Shown one piece after another: positions 22,506-32,660 of a DNA stretch of 64,000 bases; the first letter of the stretch is position 1; each line of letters begins with the position of its first letter. Position numbers and translations under genes: made by a program. The notes under the pieces are model-generated. The model was not told the DNA's origin. It ran no database searches and worked only from the letters and a program-made list of their open reading frames with translations. This DNA comes from Aplectana chamaeleonis. Taxonomy: Eukaryota; Nematoda; Chromadorea; Rhabditida; Cosmocercidae. The DNA lies in the NCBI GenBank assembly GCA_029168955.1, contig JAPDOI010000175.1:372001-436000 (forward strand), in the 5' to 3' direction.

Positions 22506-23534
22506 GTGCCACACGGAAGGCTCATTGAGCAGCTAGAGATCATTGGGCTTCATCCTCGAACAGTCCGCTGGCTCGAAGCATTTCCGACTCATCGGAACTT
22601 TCGTGTTAACATTAGAGGCCAACTATCTTCCCCTAGGATAGCGAAAAGTGGTGTCCCTCAGGGATCAGTCCTGTCTCCCATTCTGTTTAATGTGTACACA
22701 AGAAAAATTCCGGGCATCATGAGCGCCCTTGGAGTCACATGCAAAGCCTATGCAGATGACTTGAAAATCTACAAATGTATCCAGAGTCAAGAAGATATTC
22801 AATCAATACAGACGGCCATCAGTTCCATCTATGAATGGTCACAGCAATGGAATCTCCCCCTCGCAAAACAGAAAACGAAAATTCTTCATATGGGTAAAAA
22901 TAATGGAAGAGCTGTATACATCATTGATGGCGTTCAAATTTCACCGGTAACTGAAATTCGGGACCTTGGTTTCTTAATATCGGAGAATCTTGATTTCGAT
23001 ACACACTGCGAAAATGTTGCAGGTAATGCTATGCGTAAAGTATGTAGCCTCTACAGGTGTTTGTCTACTACAGATCCCAAAACCCTTTTAAAAGCCTATA
23101 AAATCTACATTAGACCGATTTTAGAATACGGAACTACCGTATTTTATCCAGTAAAAACAAAACATACTGTCATGCTAGAAAAAGTTCGAAATAGTTTCAC
23201 AAGAAAATTATTTCTTAGGGTTGGTAAATTCACTTATGACTCAATACACCGGAATCAAGAACGAAACTCAGAGCTTGGCATTGAATCACTCTCTTGTAGA
23301 AGAAAGAAACAAGACTTAGTCACATCTTATAAAATCCTCCATAACCTAGTTCATCTTGACAAAAACAAATTTCTCCCTCTTAGGCGGTCGATTACACGAG
23401 GCCCCACACTAAAACTCCAAATACCTCGAGCCAGGTCTTCTCTGAGGGCCAACTCCTTCGTCTGTCGTGCCGGTTCCGGAATACGTTGCTTAGTAAGCGT
23501 TTTCAGATTCCCAGGACACTACCTGGTTTCCTAA
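22506..23534 (+). pseudogene. CR1 reverse transcriptase C-terminal part, right arm
   Basis: 342 residues with GVPQGSVLSPILFNVY and YADDLKIYK intact. It is near-identical to the left copy until a frameshift after FVCRAGSG, which replaces the C-terminus. Motif A lies upstream of the ORF's first Met, around 22475..22500. Confidence 0.8.
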
Positions 23535-23746
23535 GCGTTGCAAACTGGTTTCTGTCAGACAATTAAGTTTGCCGTATCAGTCTTTGGTTCCCTTTTTTTC
23601 CTGCGTAGTTTTTACCTTTTTTGTTTTTTTTTTTACTCTTCACATTTTTTCCGTTCTGTCTGTTTGAAAGATCGCAAGTTTGCACAGACTATTGCCTATG
23701 TTCTATCGTTTTGTGGAAACGTTCGCTTTCCCATCACTTGTTTATA

Positions 23747-24617
23747 CAGTACCGGACAAAAGTCTATTCGCGTGGCCTTTCCGCGAATAATGTTTTTATA
23801 CGTATCTTGGCTTGCCCTTAGCGAAACTTGATGAAACTTTGGTATGTTATGGGGCATCACAACCCTTGCTTCACACATACACAAAATCGGTTTTTGAGAG
23901 TGCAGTTTTTGAATATAGAATTTTTTAACATTTTGTGGTGATATCTCAAATAAGGACAATTCCTTCAAACCACGGCAATTATGAATCCTAACCCGTAGCA
24001 GTTATTCGCCATTCGAAGGTCTTAGGAACCGTTGTATAGCTTTGTGAGAGAATAGTCTCTATCAGTCTCTATCAGAATTTTTCTGAAGACCGAAAATTGA
24101 ACAGTTTGGAGTTAATTTTTGAAAATTCACCCCTATAAAATTATTCACCCCCGAACAATTACAAGATACATGCTTTATAAGCTTTGGCAAAGTTCAACTG
24201 GAACACAAATTTCGCTCTTTTTCGATAACGTCAAAGAGAGATACTTAATAGGTGCAATATCGCGTTACTTTCTTTCGAATTTATTTCTAAAGAAACTTCA
24301 ATAGGGATTATTTTTCTACAAGGTTATACAAGGGTTCCGAATACCTTTCAATGGGGAATAGTTGCTACGAGTTTGGAATCGTAATAGCCACGTTTCAAGG
24401 GAAAAGTCCTTTTTTGAAATAATACCACAAAATGATAAAAAGATTCCATATTAAGAAAGTGCACGCTCAAAAATCAATTTTATGTATATGTAAAGCAAGG
24501 GTTGTGATGCCCCATAACATACTAAAGTTTCACCAAGTTTCGCTAAGGGCAAGCCAAGATACGTATAAAAACATTACTCGCGGAAATGCCACGCGAACAG
24601 ACTTTTGCAGGGTACTG
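23747..24617. mobile_element. TA-flanked Tc1/mariner-like MITE, only in right arm
   Basis: The 871-bp element starts CAGTACCGGACAAAAGTC and ends GACTTTTGCAGGGTACTG, with imperfect inverted repeats extending about 200 bp. The target dinucleotide TA is duplicated (23745..23746 and 24618..24619). The left arm has the empty site at the mirror position (GTCGAATATATAAACGAG near 2620), so the boundaries are exact. CAGTACC-type ends and TA duplication are typical of Tc1/mariner relatives. No transposase frame is present. Confidence 0.88.
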
Positions 24618-24678
24618 TATATTCGACTACCTTCACATAAGTATACCTTATGTAATAAACATGAACATGAACTTCGGA

Positions 24679-24940
24679 AGGTGTATGATGAATAAGGAGG
24701 AGCGAGAACAACGTTCGGGATAGCGATTGGGTCATTGGAAGGTGTGCAGATCCCTCCTTTTAAAGTTGTATAGGTGTTGAAAAGGAGCGCACACAACGTC
24801 GGAAAATGATTAGAAATAAAATGAGTCTGCGCAACACACTTACTGAAGAAGTATAGGGATTTGAGAGGATTGCGCATACCGCCTTGGAGAGTGAAAACTT
24901 TCATTATAGACAGAGGTCCAGAAGCTGCAGGAGCTAGCGC
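24679..24940. repeat. Satellite block after the CR1 3' end, right arm
   Basis: Mirror of 2300..2571, with GGTGTATGATGAATAAGGAG, GGAAGGTGTGCAG and GGAGCGCACACAACGTCG. It continues the array broken by the CR1 insertion. Confidence 0.6.
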
Positions 24941-25423
24941 GCAACATCAGCGAGATTGTGCGTATAATATCAAAATGTTTTCGCGCGGCGGCTTGGGAAA
25001 TCTGATGACTTTATTGAGACCACCTGTATTGGAGGAAATGCTTTTGATGAAATCGCACAGGCAGCTTGCGTGATTTGTAGCAGAGGGTAAGTGAGGAGAT
25101 GGGAGCGCATTTTGAGCCTCAACTATCATTTTCGACTTTCCCCAGGAATGAGAAAGGCAGCCGATTAGCGACTTTGAAGCAAACAGATCAAACTTTTCAT
25201 TTACACTTGATTTCTTCACACAATCCTGAAAGAGTACATCAGAAAGCAGGCAAACTCCGAGACAGTACTTAAAAACTTTACATTTTGACAGAACACCAGT
25301 TGCAGCGGTCGATTATGGCGAAACATCACCTCTAATGGCGATGATTGGAGAAAAGACGCTCACTTCTACCGAGCTGCAAAGATCTTTAACAAAGTCGCGG
25401 TCTTTATGATGGGTGGAAATTGA

Positions 25424-25506
25424 ACGCCGCCCAGCGGCGTGAGTGCATGTGCGAGCGCCGCGAAGCGGCGCGAAATCTAGTTTCGTTGAACACCGCGAAG
25501 CGGTGT
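25424..25506. other. Cluster of three GC hairpins, right arm
   Basis: Mirror of 1742..1824 with all three 7-bp stems intact (25424..25440, 25455..25471, 25490..25506). Stems are retained identically in both arms. Confidence 0.75.
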
Positions 25507-26089
25507 GAGACGAAACTGGTAGACTATAATCGTTCTTGTAAACTATGGGAACCTCCAGGAATGGTTTTGAGAACCAGCCGATGTATGCTGCGTGTGAACT
25601 TTGGACCTTCCCCGAAGGCTCCCGTAGTTTCATGAATACGGCCACAGGTAAATTTAATGGTGAACAGCGGTCGAATCTGGTGAACAGCTGTGCAATCCCA
25701 GGTCAATAGTTGGTGTATACCGCTAAGACTATAACTCAATATCGCTACAGCGACGGGTCTATAGCACGACAATAGTGCGCCAAAGACGCGAGTTTAGCAC
25801 GTAAATACCACTGCAGTAGCGCGATAGTAGCACGTCAACAAAGTGGTAATAGCAAGACAAAACCGCTCCGGCACTGCGAAAATAGCAGGACAAGACAGAG
25901 CTCACACCGCGACGAAACCGCGTCGATACCGTGGGAATAACCCGTCGATACCTCGGGAAAAGCGCATATATTCCGCGGCAGTGGCACGCCAGCACCGCGA
26001 CTATCACGATTTGGGCCTCGGAGCCCAGTTGTCCGAGCGCTCGGAGCGGTTTACTTATGGGCTAGGAGCCCCCCAGTGCCAAAGCAGGC

Positions 26090-26650
26090 ATGAAGATGTG
26101 GCGACAAAATCTCAGGCGGCATGATTTGCGTGGCCAGCACAAAGTTATCCACTTTAGGTTCTTGGACCACCAGAACATCGAACTGAAGAAAGCAACAGGA
26201 GCAACAATTACATCAACTGCTACAGCATACACAAGGAGGGACTTTCTTTGCCAAACAATTTCCGCTCCTTATAGCAACAATGAAGACGGGAGCGATTGCT
26301 CCAGAAGCTCATTACGACGCAAGAAGTGCTACACGTATGATCAAGCAGTTCGCCATTAATATGAAATATGATCTCCTCGAATATGTCATCGATAACGACT
26401 TGCTCATCTCACTTCTAACATGTCGTACCACAGGTAATGTAGTGAAATGGATTGTCTTTTGCTGAGAACTGTATCTCCCGTCAATCGTCCCATGACCTTT
26501 CATCTCGCCCTCGTAGAAGTCGAAAGTGAATCTGGAGAAGACATCTTACATGCCTTACGAGAGAATTTGGTTGGACTGACCCCCTGGGCACAGCAGCCTG
26601 GTCTCTCGATGACCTCATGGAGTTTCTTTATAAGTCGCCTGGTCTCACTC
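26090..26650 (+). other. Unrecognised coding-like stretch (mirror at about 600-1160, minus)
   Basis: Two open frames, 26280..26465 (61 residues) and 26447..26707 (86 residues), overlap here. The first contains the fragment LLEYVIDNDLLISLLTC followed by an AGGTAAT that could be a splice donor near 26432. The second contains HLALVEVESESGEDILHAL. The composition looks protein-like, but no family is recognised and no start is convincing. The same frames exist on the minus strand at 540..967. It may be exons of a decayed host gene or an old transposon gene captured in the arms. Confidence 0.25.
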
Positions 26651-26654
26651 TTAA

Positions 26655-27141
26655 AGGCAGTGTTCACGATGAAAAAAGTTTTCGAAATTTACAGCAGGAT
26701 TGGGTAGTGGAGGGACACTCTGTAACGTAAACGTCGAAAGAACGCATGAAAACGAGCCAGGAAGAGCCCCAAAAGAGCCCGAAGTTGCAACTTCGAGCGC
26801 ATTGAAAACCACAAAAGCGCATCACACGCCCACCGACGTGAACAAATGAATGCTCGAGATCGTGAGATGAGCGATGATTTTCAATCATTAGCCCCGTTCT
26901 TCCCTTCATTCTCAGCTTCTCTATTTACTCAGGTCAGCTCGTATAGATCGGCTGCAAAAGACGGAAGTTACAAGCCTCGGACAACTCGTCCACCATGTTT
27001 CCATAGCTCAATCTTTTAGGGACTACAACTCTGTTCCCAGAAGGTCTTGTACGATTTCAGAGACATCATTGGGATCAGCATGGGGCCGTTTTCAAGATAG
27101 GCGGAAAAACAGAGAAACCATTTTCATCGTGAACACTGCCT
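26655..27141. mobile_element. TTAA-flanked MITE, right-arm copy
   Basis: Inverted counterpart of 108..592, with TTAA at 26651..26654 and 27142..27145 and the same AGGCAGTGTTCACGATGAAA termini. The interior includes the stretch TGGGTAGTGGAGGGACACTC, also seen with changes in the copy at 31683. Confidence 0.8.
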
Positions 27142-27247
27142 TTAAGCGATGGAGCTTCAGTGATGATGGGTCGTATGCAGGGCTTTTATGGATTGCTGAA
27201 GGCTCAAATCAGAGACGTAGTATGAGGACATACGAAGGAATGATCTT

Positions 27248-27609
27248 GTTCTCTCAGTTTGCGGAGCTCACAAGTTGAACCTGGTGATTACCGCGCAAAA
27301 GGGTATGCCATGAACTTCACTTAAGCCTTGGTGATAGAAATGAACTAACTATTCGGTTCTCCAATGAGAAGTCATGGAAGATCCACCAACCGATTTCTTG
27401 CGGAGGAAATGAATTTTCGATTTCTTCAAATGACGATGTTGCATGGCTGCCTCTTTAAAAGCAGCAGGCACGCTCGCAAAAGTTGTCGAGATAACTAGAT
27501 TAGTGGGTTCGTGCAGGCCCTAGAAGAGCCCTCACTAAGTTGCAAGCGTCAAAAACGAGTTAAAATGACCGTATTTGAACCGTATTGAGTCACCAAATCA
27601 TCCTTTCTC
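27248..27609. other. Gap with no recognised feature
   Basis: Between the palindrome's right arm and the Penelope-like pair I see no gene, repeat word or hairpin that I can support. Confidence 0.4.
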
Positions 27610-27664
27610 CTTGTGGTATTCGGTGGTTGAAGCGAGACCAAGATTGTTAAAAACCTCTTTATTT

Positions 27665-27701
27665 GGCTGACGTTTCGGCGATTTTCGCCTTCTTCGGAGC
27701 C
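27665..27701 (-). ncRNA. Hammerhead-ribozyme-like motif, minus Penelope copy
   Basis: In 37 nt read on the minus strand: GGCT (stem I), CCGAAGA (core box, canonical CUGANGA with C for U4), stem-loop II GGCG-AAAAT-CGCC, GAAACGTC (second core box and NUH), then AGCC pairing with the first GGCT. Penelope-like elements are known to carry minimal hammerhead ribozymes in their terminal repeats, which makes the location right. The U4-to-C change suggests a decayed ribozyme. Activity is not claimed. Confidence 0.5.
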
Positions 27702-28042
27702 TGGAAAACAGAATTACGATCCAAGAAACTACCCTCCCAAACCCCATTTCATTCTACAGAGAAGGATTCACACGGAAGTGAACCAAAAGAACGTAAGTCA
27801 CAGATTATACCAACCTTTGAAGGGGATCAAGAGGTCCGACAGCCTTGGGTGGAAGTTGTTAAGCGACTGACTAGTAAGAACCCTAAGAATCACCCTCGAA
27901 GACCTGGGACCGCCCACGCTCAGACCCGCCCTCAGATTATGACCGGCTGGTCAGAATCCGCAGAGGTCAACGTACGGCGCCAACTCCTGGGTCACCGCAA
28001 CACATTCGTCCTTTCGGTTTTTTTTGGGTGTTTTCGCGGCAA

Positions 28043-28957
28043 TCAAAAGGCTTCAAGAGTTCTGCGCGCTGAGATTTCGCTTTCACGTGCCAAGATCGTA
28101 ACAGCAACTGAAATGCAATTGTTGTCGTGACTGCGCACCCTGTGTTCCCCAAGCGGAGTAGACAATTTAGACTTGTTCAGTCCGTCCATGTGCTCCTTAA
28201 TCCTGACACATAGTGGTCTCCCAGTCTCCCCTATATAATCCTCCCCACACAGACGACAATTTATGCGATATACCACTCCAGAGGCCATGCAGTCACCCTC
28301 CTTACCAAATGGGCAAATTACACAGGAGGGACTAAGGCAGACCCGGTCATACAAGCGGTTGCGAACTAATCGCCCCCTAAGGTTGGCAGGAGGGATTTCG
28401 ACAACGGAGACCATTTCTTGAAGATCAGCCCTACGGATACAGGCCCTGATCGCTGAAGTGAGGTGGTCCGAGACGAAAGGAACGCGGAACGCTACTTTTG
28501 TCCTTTCTTCCTCGTGAACAGCTGAGAGGGCGGTCTGCCGTGGACGTCCCGTATGGCGGCCATCTATCGATGGATAACCGTTCTCGAATGCTATGCGGCG
28601 GGCTAGATTTGCAGAAACACTCTTCTGCTCGCTATCCGAAGAGACTGCAAGGGCAGTACGAAACATATTGTCAACAACTGCATGCTTGGTTTTGGATGGG
28701 TGGGCCGAGGTAAAATGAATTATGATGTTTTTATTTGTTGGTTTCCTGTACCACCTAATTTTTACTAACCCTTGGGAAAGTTGAACCTGAACGTTCAGGA
28801 AAGAGAGCCAACTATCTGTAGGTACTTCACGAGTTAACTTTATGTTTTCGGATTGCTGATTGAGCAATTCGAAACAAGTTGCAGTAGATAAGCGGCCTGC
28901 GACCCAGTACGGGCTCCTCAATCTTCGACATAAATGCCACAGCGAGTACTGGGGCAA
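28043..28957 (-). pseudogene. Penelope RT tail and GIY-YIG endonuclease, minus copy
   Basis: 304-residue frame: RT thumb region with WYRKPTNKNIIIHFTSAHP, then a Cys cluster (CVICPFGKEGDC), then the endonuclease core VVYRINCRLCGEDYIGETGR and LCVRIKEHMDGL. The GIY-YIG fold places Y...YIG, Arg and Glu in the active site, all visible here. It stops at EAF, where the plus copy reads on with WIAAKTPKINR, owing to a small indel near 28050. The first 18 residues come from the region on the far side of the YIDD deletion and are out of the RT frame. Confidence 0.85.
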
Positions 28958-29727
28958 GACGCTGACCCATCGCCAGCCCTCTGACCTGTTTGTAGTAGTT
29001 TCCAGACCATCTGAAAATGTTACATTTTAGACAGCTATCCAGTAGATACATGATTTGTGAAATGGTGAGCCCAAGCAAGTTTATGTTAGCCTGATGCTGG
29101 GTAAGGATTTCAAAAACAGCTTGCAGAGCACCTTCGTTAGAGACGTTGGTGTACAGAGATGTTACATCAAAGGACTCCATAACGTACTCTTCCTCCAGTG
29201 TTGCGTCCCGCAATTTTTGTAGGAAGAATGAATTAGTATTAAGAAGGTGAGCAGGAAAGAATTTGAATAATTGGACGAGAACCAAGTTTAGAAACCAAGA
29301 AACCCTATCAGTAGGTCCACCCACGTTACTTACTATGGGTCGAACTTTGAAACAAGATGGGTCGGCACTGGATAACCCGTCTTGCGGAAGTTTGTGAGTT
29401 TTTTATGAGGACATAGAGGACAGGGCAAGTGGGTAGATCGCATTTTAACCTGACCACTACGCTCCTAGGCAGATCCGCTGATCGCGCCGTCTCACTCCAC
29501 CTCTTGTTTAACTGCCTATATTGCTTTGCAAACTCCTTCTCAGTGGTAAGGCTATAGACAGTGGTATCCTGGAGATGCAAGCGTGTTATTTCCTTGTCTA
29601 GATCTTGCGGCAGAACCACGAAATCGCCGCCCTTGTCGCTGATACTGAATTTATAGCCCTTGCAGCCGATAAATCGCGAATTTCCTGCAGTCCTCGCTTT
29701 TTTTTCCTGCATTTTCCAGGATACCAC
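28827..29727 (-). pseudogene. Penelope-like reverse transcriptase, minus copy, broken
   Basis: Two frames (29326..29727 and 28827..29324) make up the N-terminal half and core. SDKGGDFVV is the conserved lead-in. SFDVTSLYTNV carries the motif A Asp and RGLAMGQRLAPVLA is motif B. The frame break near 29398 comes from one extra A relative to the plus copy. The motif C YIDD block is deleted, so this copy cannot encode an active polymerase even if the frame break is ignored. Confidence 0.85.
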
Positions 29728-30553
29728 TGTCTATAGCCTTACCACTGAGAAGGAGTTTGCAAAGCAATATAGGCAGTTAAACAAAAGGTGGAGTGAGACG
29801 GCGCGATCAGCGGGTCTGCCTAGGAGCGTAGTGGTCAGGTTAAAATGCGATCTACCCACTTGCGCTGTCCTCTATGTCCTCATAAAAACTCACAAACTTC
29901 CGCAAGACGGGTTATCCAGTGCCGACCCATCTTGTTTCAAAGTTCGACCCATAGTAAGTAACGTGGGTGGACCTACTGATAGGGTTTCTTGGTTTCTAAA
30001 CTTGGTTCTCGTCCAATTATTCAAATTCTTTCCTGCTCGCCTTCCTAATACTAATTCATTCCTACAAAAATTGCGGGACGCAACACTGGAGGAAGAGTAC
30101 GTTATGGAGTCCTTTGATGTAACATCTCTGTACACCAACGTCTCTAACGAAGGTGCTCTGCAAGCTGTTTTTGAAATCCTTACCCAGCATCAGGCTAACA
30201 TAAACTTGTTTGGGCTCACCATTTCACAAATCATGTATCTACTGGATAGCTGTCTAAAATGTAACATTTTCAGATGGTCTGGGAACTACTACAAACAGGT
30301 CAGAGGGCTGGCGATGGGTCAGCGTCTTGCCCCAGTACTCGCTGTGGCATTTATGTCGAAGATTGAGGAGCCCGTACTGGGTCGCTGGCCGCTTATCTAC
30401 TGCAGATACATTGACGACTGCTTTATTGTGTGTTCTACTCAATTAGAGATGGACACTTGTTTCTTGTTTTCAGGGCCTGTATCCGTAGGGCAGATCTTCA
30501 AGAAATGGTCTCCGTTGTCGAAATCCCTCCTGCCAACCTTAGGGGGCGATTAG
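29660..30553 (+). pseudogene. Penelope-like reverse transcriptase, plus copy, internally deleted
   Basis: Residues from QDTTVYSL onward are element-derived; the first 20 come from across the junction. It contains LIKTHKLPQDG, PIVSNVGGPTDRVSWFLN, SFDVTSLYTNV (motif A), GLAMGQRLAPVLAVAFMSKIE (motif B, split over the text) and YCRYIDDCFIVCS (motif C). After LEMDTCF the frame enters sequence beyond the deletion, read out of frame (VGQIFKKWS), and stops. All three catalytic Asp are present but the protein is truncated. Confidence 0.85.
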
Positions 30554-30969
30554 TTCGCAATCGCTTGTATGACCGGGTCTGCCTTCCTCCCTCCTGTGTA
30601 ATTTGCCCATTTGGTAAGGAGGGTGACTGCATGGCCTCTGGAGTGGTATATCGCATAAATTGTCGTCTGTGTGGGGAGGATTATATAGGGGAGACTGGGA
30701 GACCACTATGTGTCAGGATTAAGGAGCACATGGACGGACTGAACAAGTCTAAATTGTCTACTCCGCTTGGGGAACACAGGGTGCGCAGTCACGACAACAA
30801 TTGCATTTCAGTTGCTGTTACGATCTTGGCACGTGAAAGCGAAATCTCAGCGCGCAGAACTCTTGAAGCTTTTTGGATTGCCGCAAAAACACCCAAAATA
30901 AACCGAAAGGACGAATGTGTTGCGGTGACCCAGGAGTTGGCGCCGTACGTTGACCTCTGCGGATTCTGA
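30430..30969 (+). pseudogene. GIY-YIG endonuclease, plus copy
   Basis: Endonuclease portion in its own frame, starting just past the deletion at ACIRRADLQEMVSVVEIPP. It keeps CVICPFGKEGDC, VVYRINCRLCGEDYIGETGR and RIKEH. It runs to what looks like the natural C-terminus (TQELAPYVDLCGF), longer than the minus copy. The frame differs from the RT frame because the 430-bp deletion was not a multiple of three. Confidence 0.85.
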
Positions 30970-31219
30970 CCAGCCGGTCATAATCTGAGGGCGGGTCTGA
31001 GCGTGGGCGGTCCCAGGTCTTCGAGGGTGATTCTTAGGGTTCTTACTAGTCAGTCGCTTAACAACTTCCACCCAAGGCTGTCGGACCTCTTGCTCCCCTT
31101 CAAAGGTTGGTATAATCTGTGACTTACGTTCTTTTGGTTCACTTCCGTGTGAATCCTTCTCTGTAGAATGAAATGGGGTTTGGGAGGGTAGTTTCTTGGA
31201 TCTTAATTCGGTTCTTCCA

Positions 31220-31249
31220 GGCTCCGAAAAAATCGCCGAAACGTCAGCC
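31220..31249 (+). ncRNA. Decayed hammerhead-like motif, plus Penelope copy
   Basis: Same position in the plus copy: GGCT, CCGAA, then CGCC-GAAACGTC-AGCC. Seven nt that form the 5' half of stem II in the other copy are missing, so helix II cannot form here. Stem I (GGCT/AGCC) is retained. Confidence 0.4.
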
Positions 31250-31682
31250 AAATAAAGAGGTTTTTAACAATCTTGGTCTCGCTTCAACCACCGAATACCA
31301 CAAGTGTCAATCAACATGCCAAGATTTATGGAGAGTCGCACGTGGACACATCCTTTCTCCGCCCACCGATACGGGCTCCGCCCTTCAATTCAGATATTCC
31401 ATGCTCGATTACGCTCATTTTGGATCACTGCTTCTAAGGGTCTAAGCGTTCCAGAAAGGGCTGTACGAGTACATAAGCGTCGTTATCCCAACAAATTTGT
31501 CGCTAGCTCCGCTATTTCAGCCATGCGGTACAACTCGTTCACTATCAGACCAATATAGAACGAACCGTTATATCTTCATTTCAGGATTTTTTTCCCGTTT
31601 TTTCGTTATTTCTGAACACTAACAGACCTTCGATTCATCGCATAAAATTGATATCATTTTTGAGTGTGCCTGCTGCCTTTAA

Positions 31683-32161
31683 AGGCAGTGTTCACGATAA
31701 AAAAAAAGGTTTGAAATTTCACTAGGAATGGGTAGTGGAGGTACACTCTCTAACGTTAGCATCGGAAGAACGCATGAAAACGAGCCAGGAAGAGCCCAAA
31801 AAGAGCCCGAAGTTGCCACTTCAAGCGCAAGGCAAACCCCAAAAGCGCAACACCCGCCCACCGACGTGAACGAATGAACGCTTGAAATCGTGGGATGAGC
31901 GATGGTTTCCGATTATTAGCCCCGTTCTTCTCTTCATTCTCGACTTCTCTCTTTACTCAGGTCAGCTCGCATACATTGACTGCAAAATACGAAGTTACAA
32001 GCCTCGGGAAACTCGTCCACCATACTTCCTTAGCTCAACCTTCGAGAGACCATAACTCAGTTCCCAGAAGGTCTTGTGCGATCCCAGAGACATTAGAATC
32101 AGCATGGGTTCGTTTTCAAGATAGGCTGAAAAACAGGAAAAACGATTTCTATCGTGGACAC
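31683..32161. mobile_element. TTAA-flanked MITE, degenerate right end
   Basis: Starts at TTAA (31679..31682) followed by AGGCAGTGTTCACGATAAA. The interior (GGGTAGTGGAGGTACACTC, AACGCATGAAAACGAGCCAG) matches the palindrome copies in order. The right end has decayed to CTATCGTGGACACGGTCC without the final CTGCCT-TTAA. A further diverged partial copy (CGAGATGAGCGATGG, GGAGGTTACAAGCCTCG) follows at about 32290..32660. Confidence 0.7.
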
Positions 32162-32289
32162 GGTCCACCCTAACACCTTCCGAGTGCGAGCTCTCCATTC
32201 CTCCGAATAAGCGATATATAAGAGGAAGCCACCCTGGGGCGTCCACATGAGGCGCCACTTTGGCACGCGCTTTCTTCTCGAGTTCAACA

Positions 32290-32660
32290 GTGGCGAGATG
32301 AGCGATGGTTTTTGAATAATAGCCCCGTTCTTGCCTCCATCCGCAGCCCCTGTATTTATTCAAGTCGGCTAGCATAACATCGGCATGGATACTGTAGAGA
32401 CTGCGTCCCACATTGGAGGTTGACGCAAACTCGGTGCACCTATGTTATAGCATATGGCACCGTGTTGGCGCCAACTTTCAACAGTGAACGCGAAGTCTCT
32501 TCAGGATCTATGCCGACGTTACATCGGTTGCAAATGACGGAGGTTACAAGCCTCGAAGAACTCGTCCAAAATGCTTTAGCAGCTCAATTTTTGAGGGGCC
32601 ATAACTCGGGTCCCAGGGGGTCTTGCATGAATCCAGAGACAATATTGAAATTAGTGCGGG
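32290..32660 (+). repeat. Diverged fragment of the TTAA MITE interior
   Basis: Contains GATGAGCGATGG, TAGCCCCGTTCTTGCC, TTACAAGCCTCGAAGAACTC and GGTCTTGCATGAATCCAGAG in the same order as the interior of 26655..27141. The termini are not recognisable. Confidence 0.55.

Larger units (their letters stand above)
19392..24678 (+). mobile_element. CR1-type non-LTR retrotransposon, right arm
   Basis: Plus-strand partner of 2572..7280. It begins just after a satellite word TGTGCGCACACCA and ends after ACATGAACATGAACTT, where satellite resumes with CGGAAGGTGTA. It carries the same two in-frame stops as the left copy. It has extra frameshifts in ORF1 (about 20300), in RT (about 22240) and near the C-terminus (about 23480). 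A TA-flanked MITE at 23747..24617 sits in its 3' untranslated region. Confidence 0.85.
14123..27247. repeat. Right arm of giant inverted repeat
   Basis: Reverse complement of 1..12551. It carries the plus-strand version of the CR1 retrotransposon, the satellite blocks, the TTAA MITE and the GC hairpin cluster. Compared with the left arm it has an 871-bp TA-flanked insertion at 23747, two rather than three copies of the 291-bp unit, a 9-bp tandem gain near 15263, and several extra single-base frameshifts in the retrotransposon. The homology reaches 27247; whether it continues depends on sequence left of the window. Confidence 0.95.
27610..29714 (-). mobile_element. Penelope-like element, minus-strand copy
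   Basis: Read right to left, the order is the N-terminal block SDKGGDFVVLPQDLDK (about 29650), RT motifs, then a GIY-YIG endonuclease, ending at CCGAATACCACAAG (27610). It is 5'-truncated at the junction with the plus copy. It lacks about 50 bp containing the RT catalytic YIDD box (between IYC and CFELL near 28880). It has a +1 A in the A-run near 29398 and a frameshift at the end of the endonuclease. Penelope elements are known to occur as tandem or inverted, 5'-truncated pairs. Confidence 0.88.
29715..31304 (+). mobile_element. Penelope-like element, plus-strand copy
   Basis: Head-to-head partner of the minus copy, starting inside the RT at LQDTTVYSLTTEKE and ending at CCGAATACCACAAG (31304). 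It keeps the YIDD box. It lacks about 430 bp between RT and endonuclease: the sequence jumps from DTCF to the region around ACIRRADLQEM near 30470. The two copies together form a 3.7-kb inverted repeat with about 140 bp unique to the minus copy at its centre. Confidence 0.88.

Noticed and set aside
27663..28130. 155-residue plus-strand frame and its mirror at 30847..31251
   Set aside because: Antisense to the Penelope-like endonuclease end and untranslated region, with the inverted copy giving the same frame.
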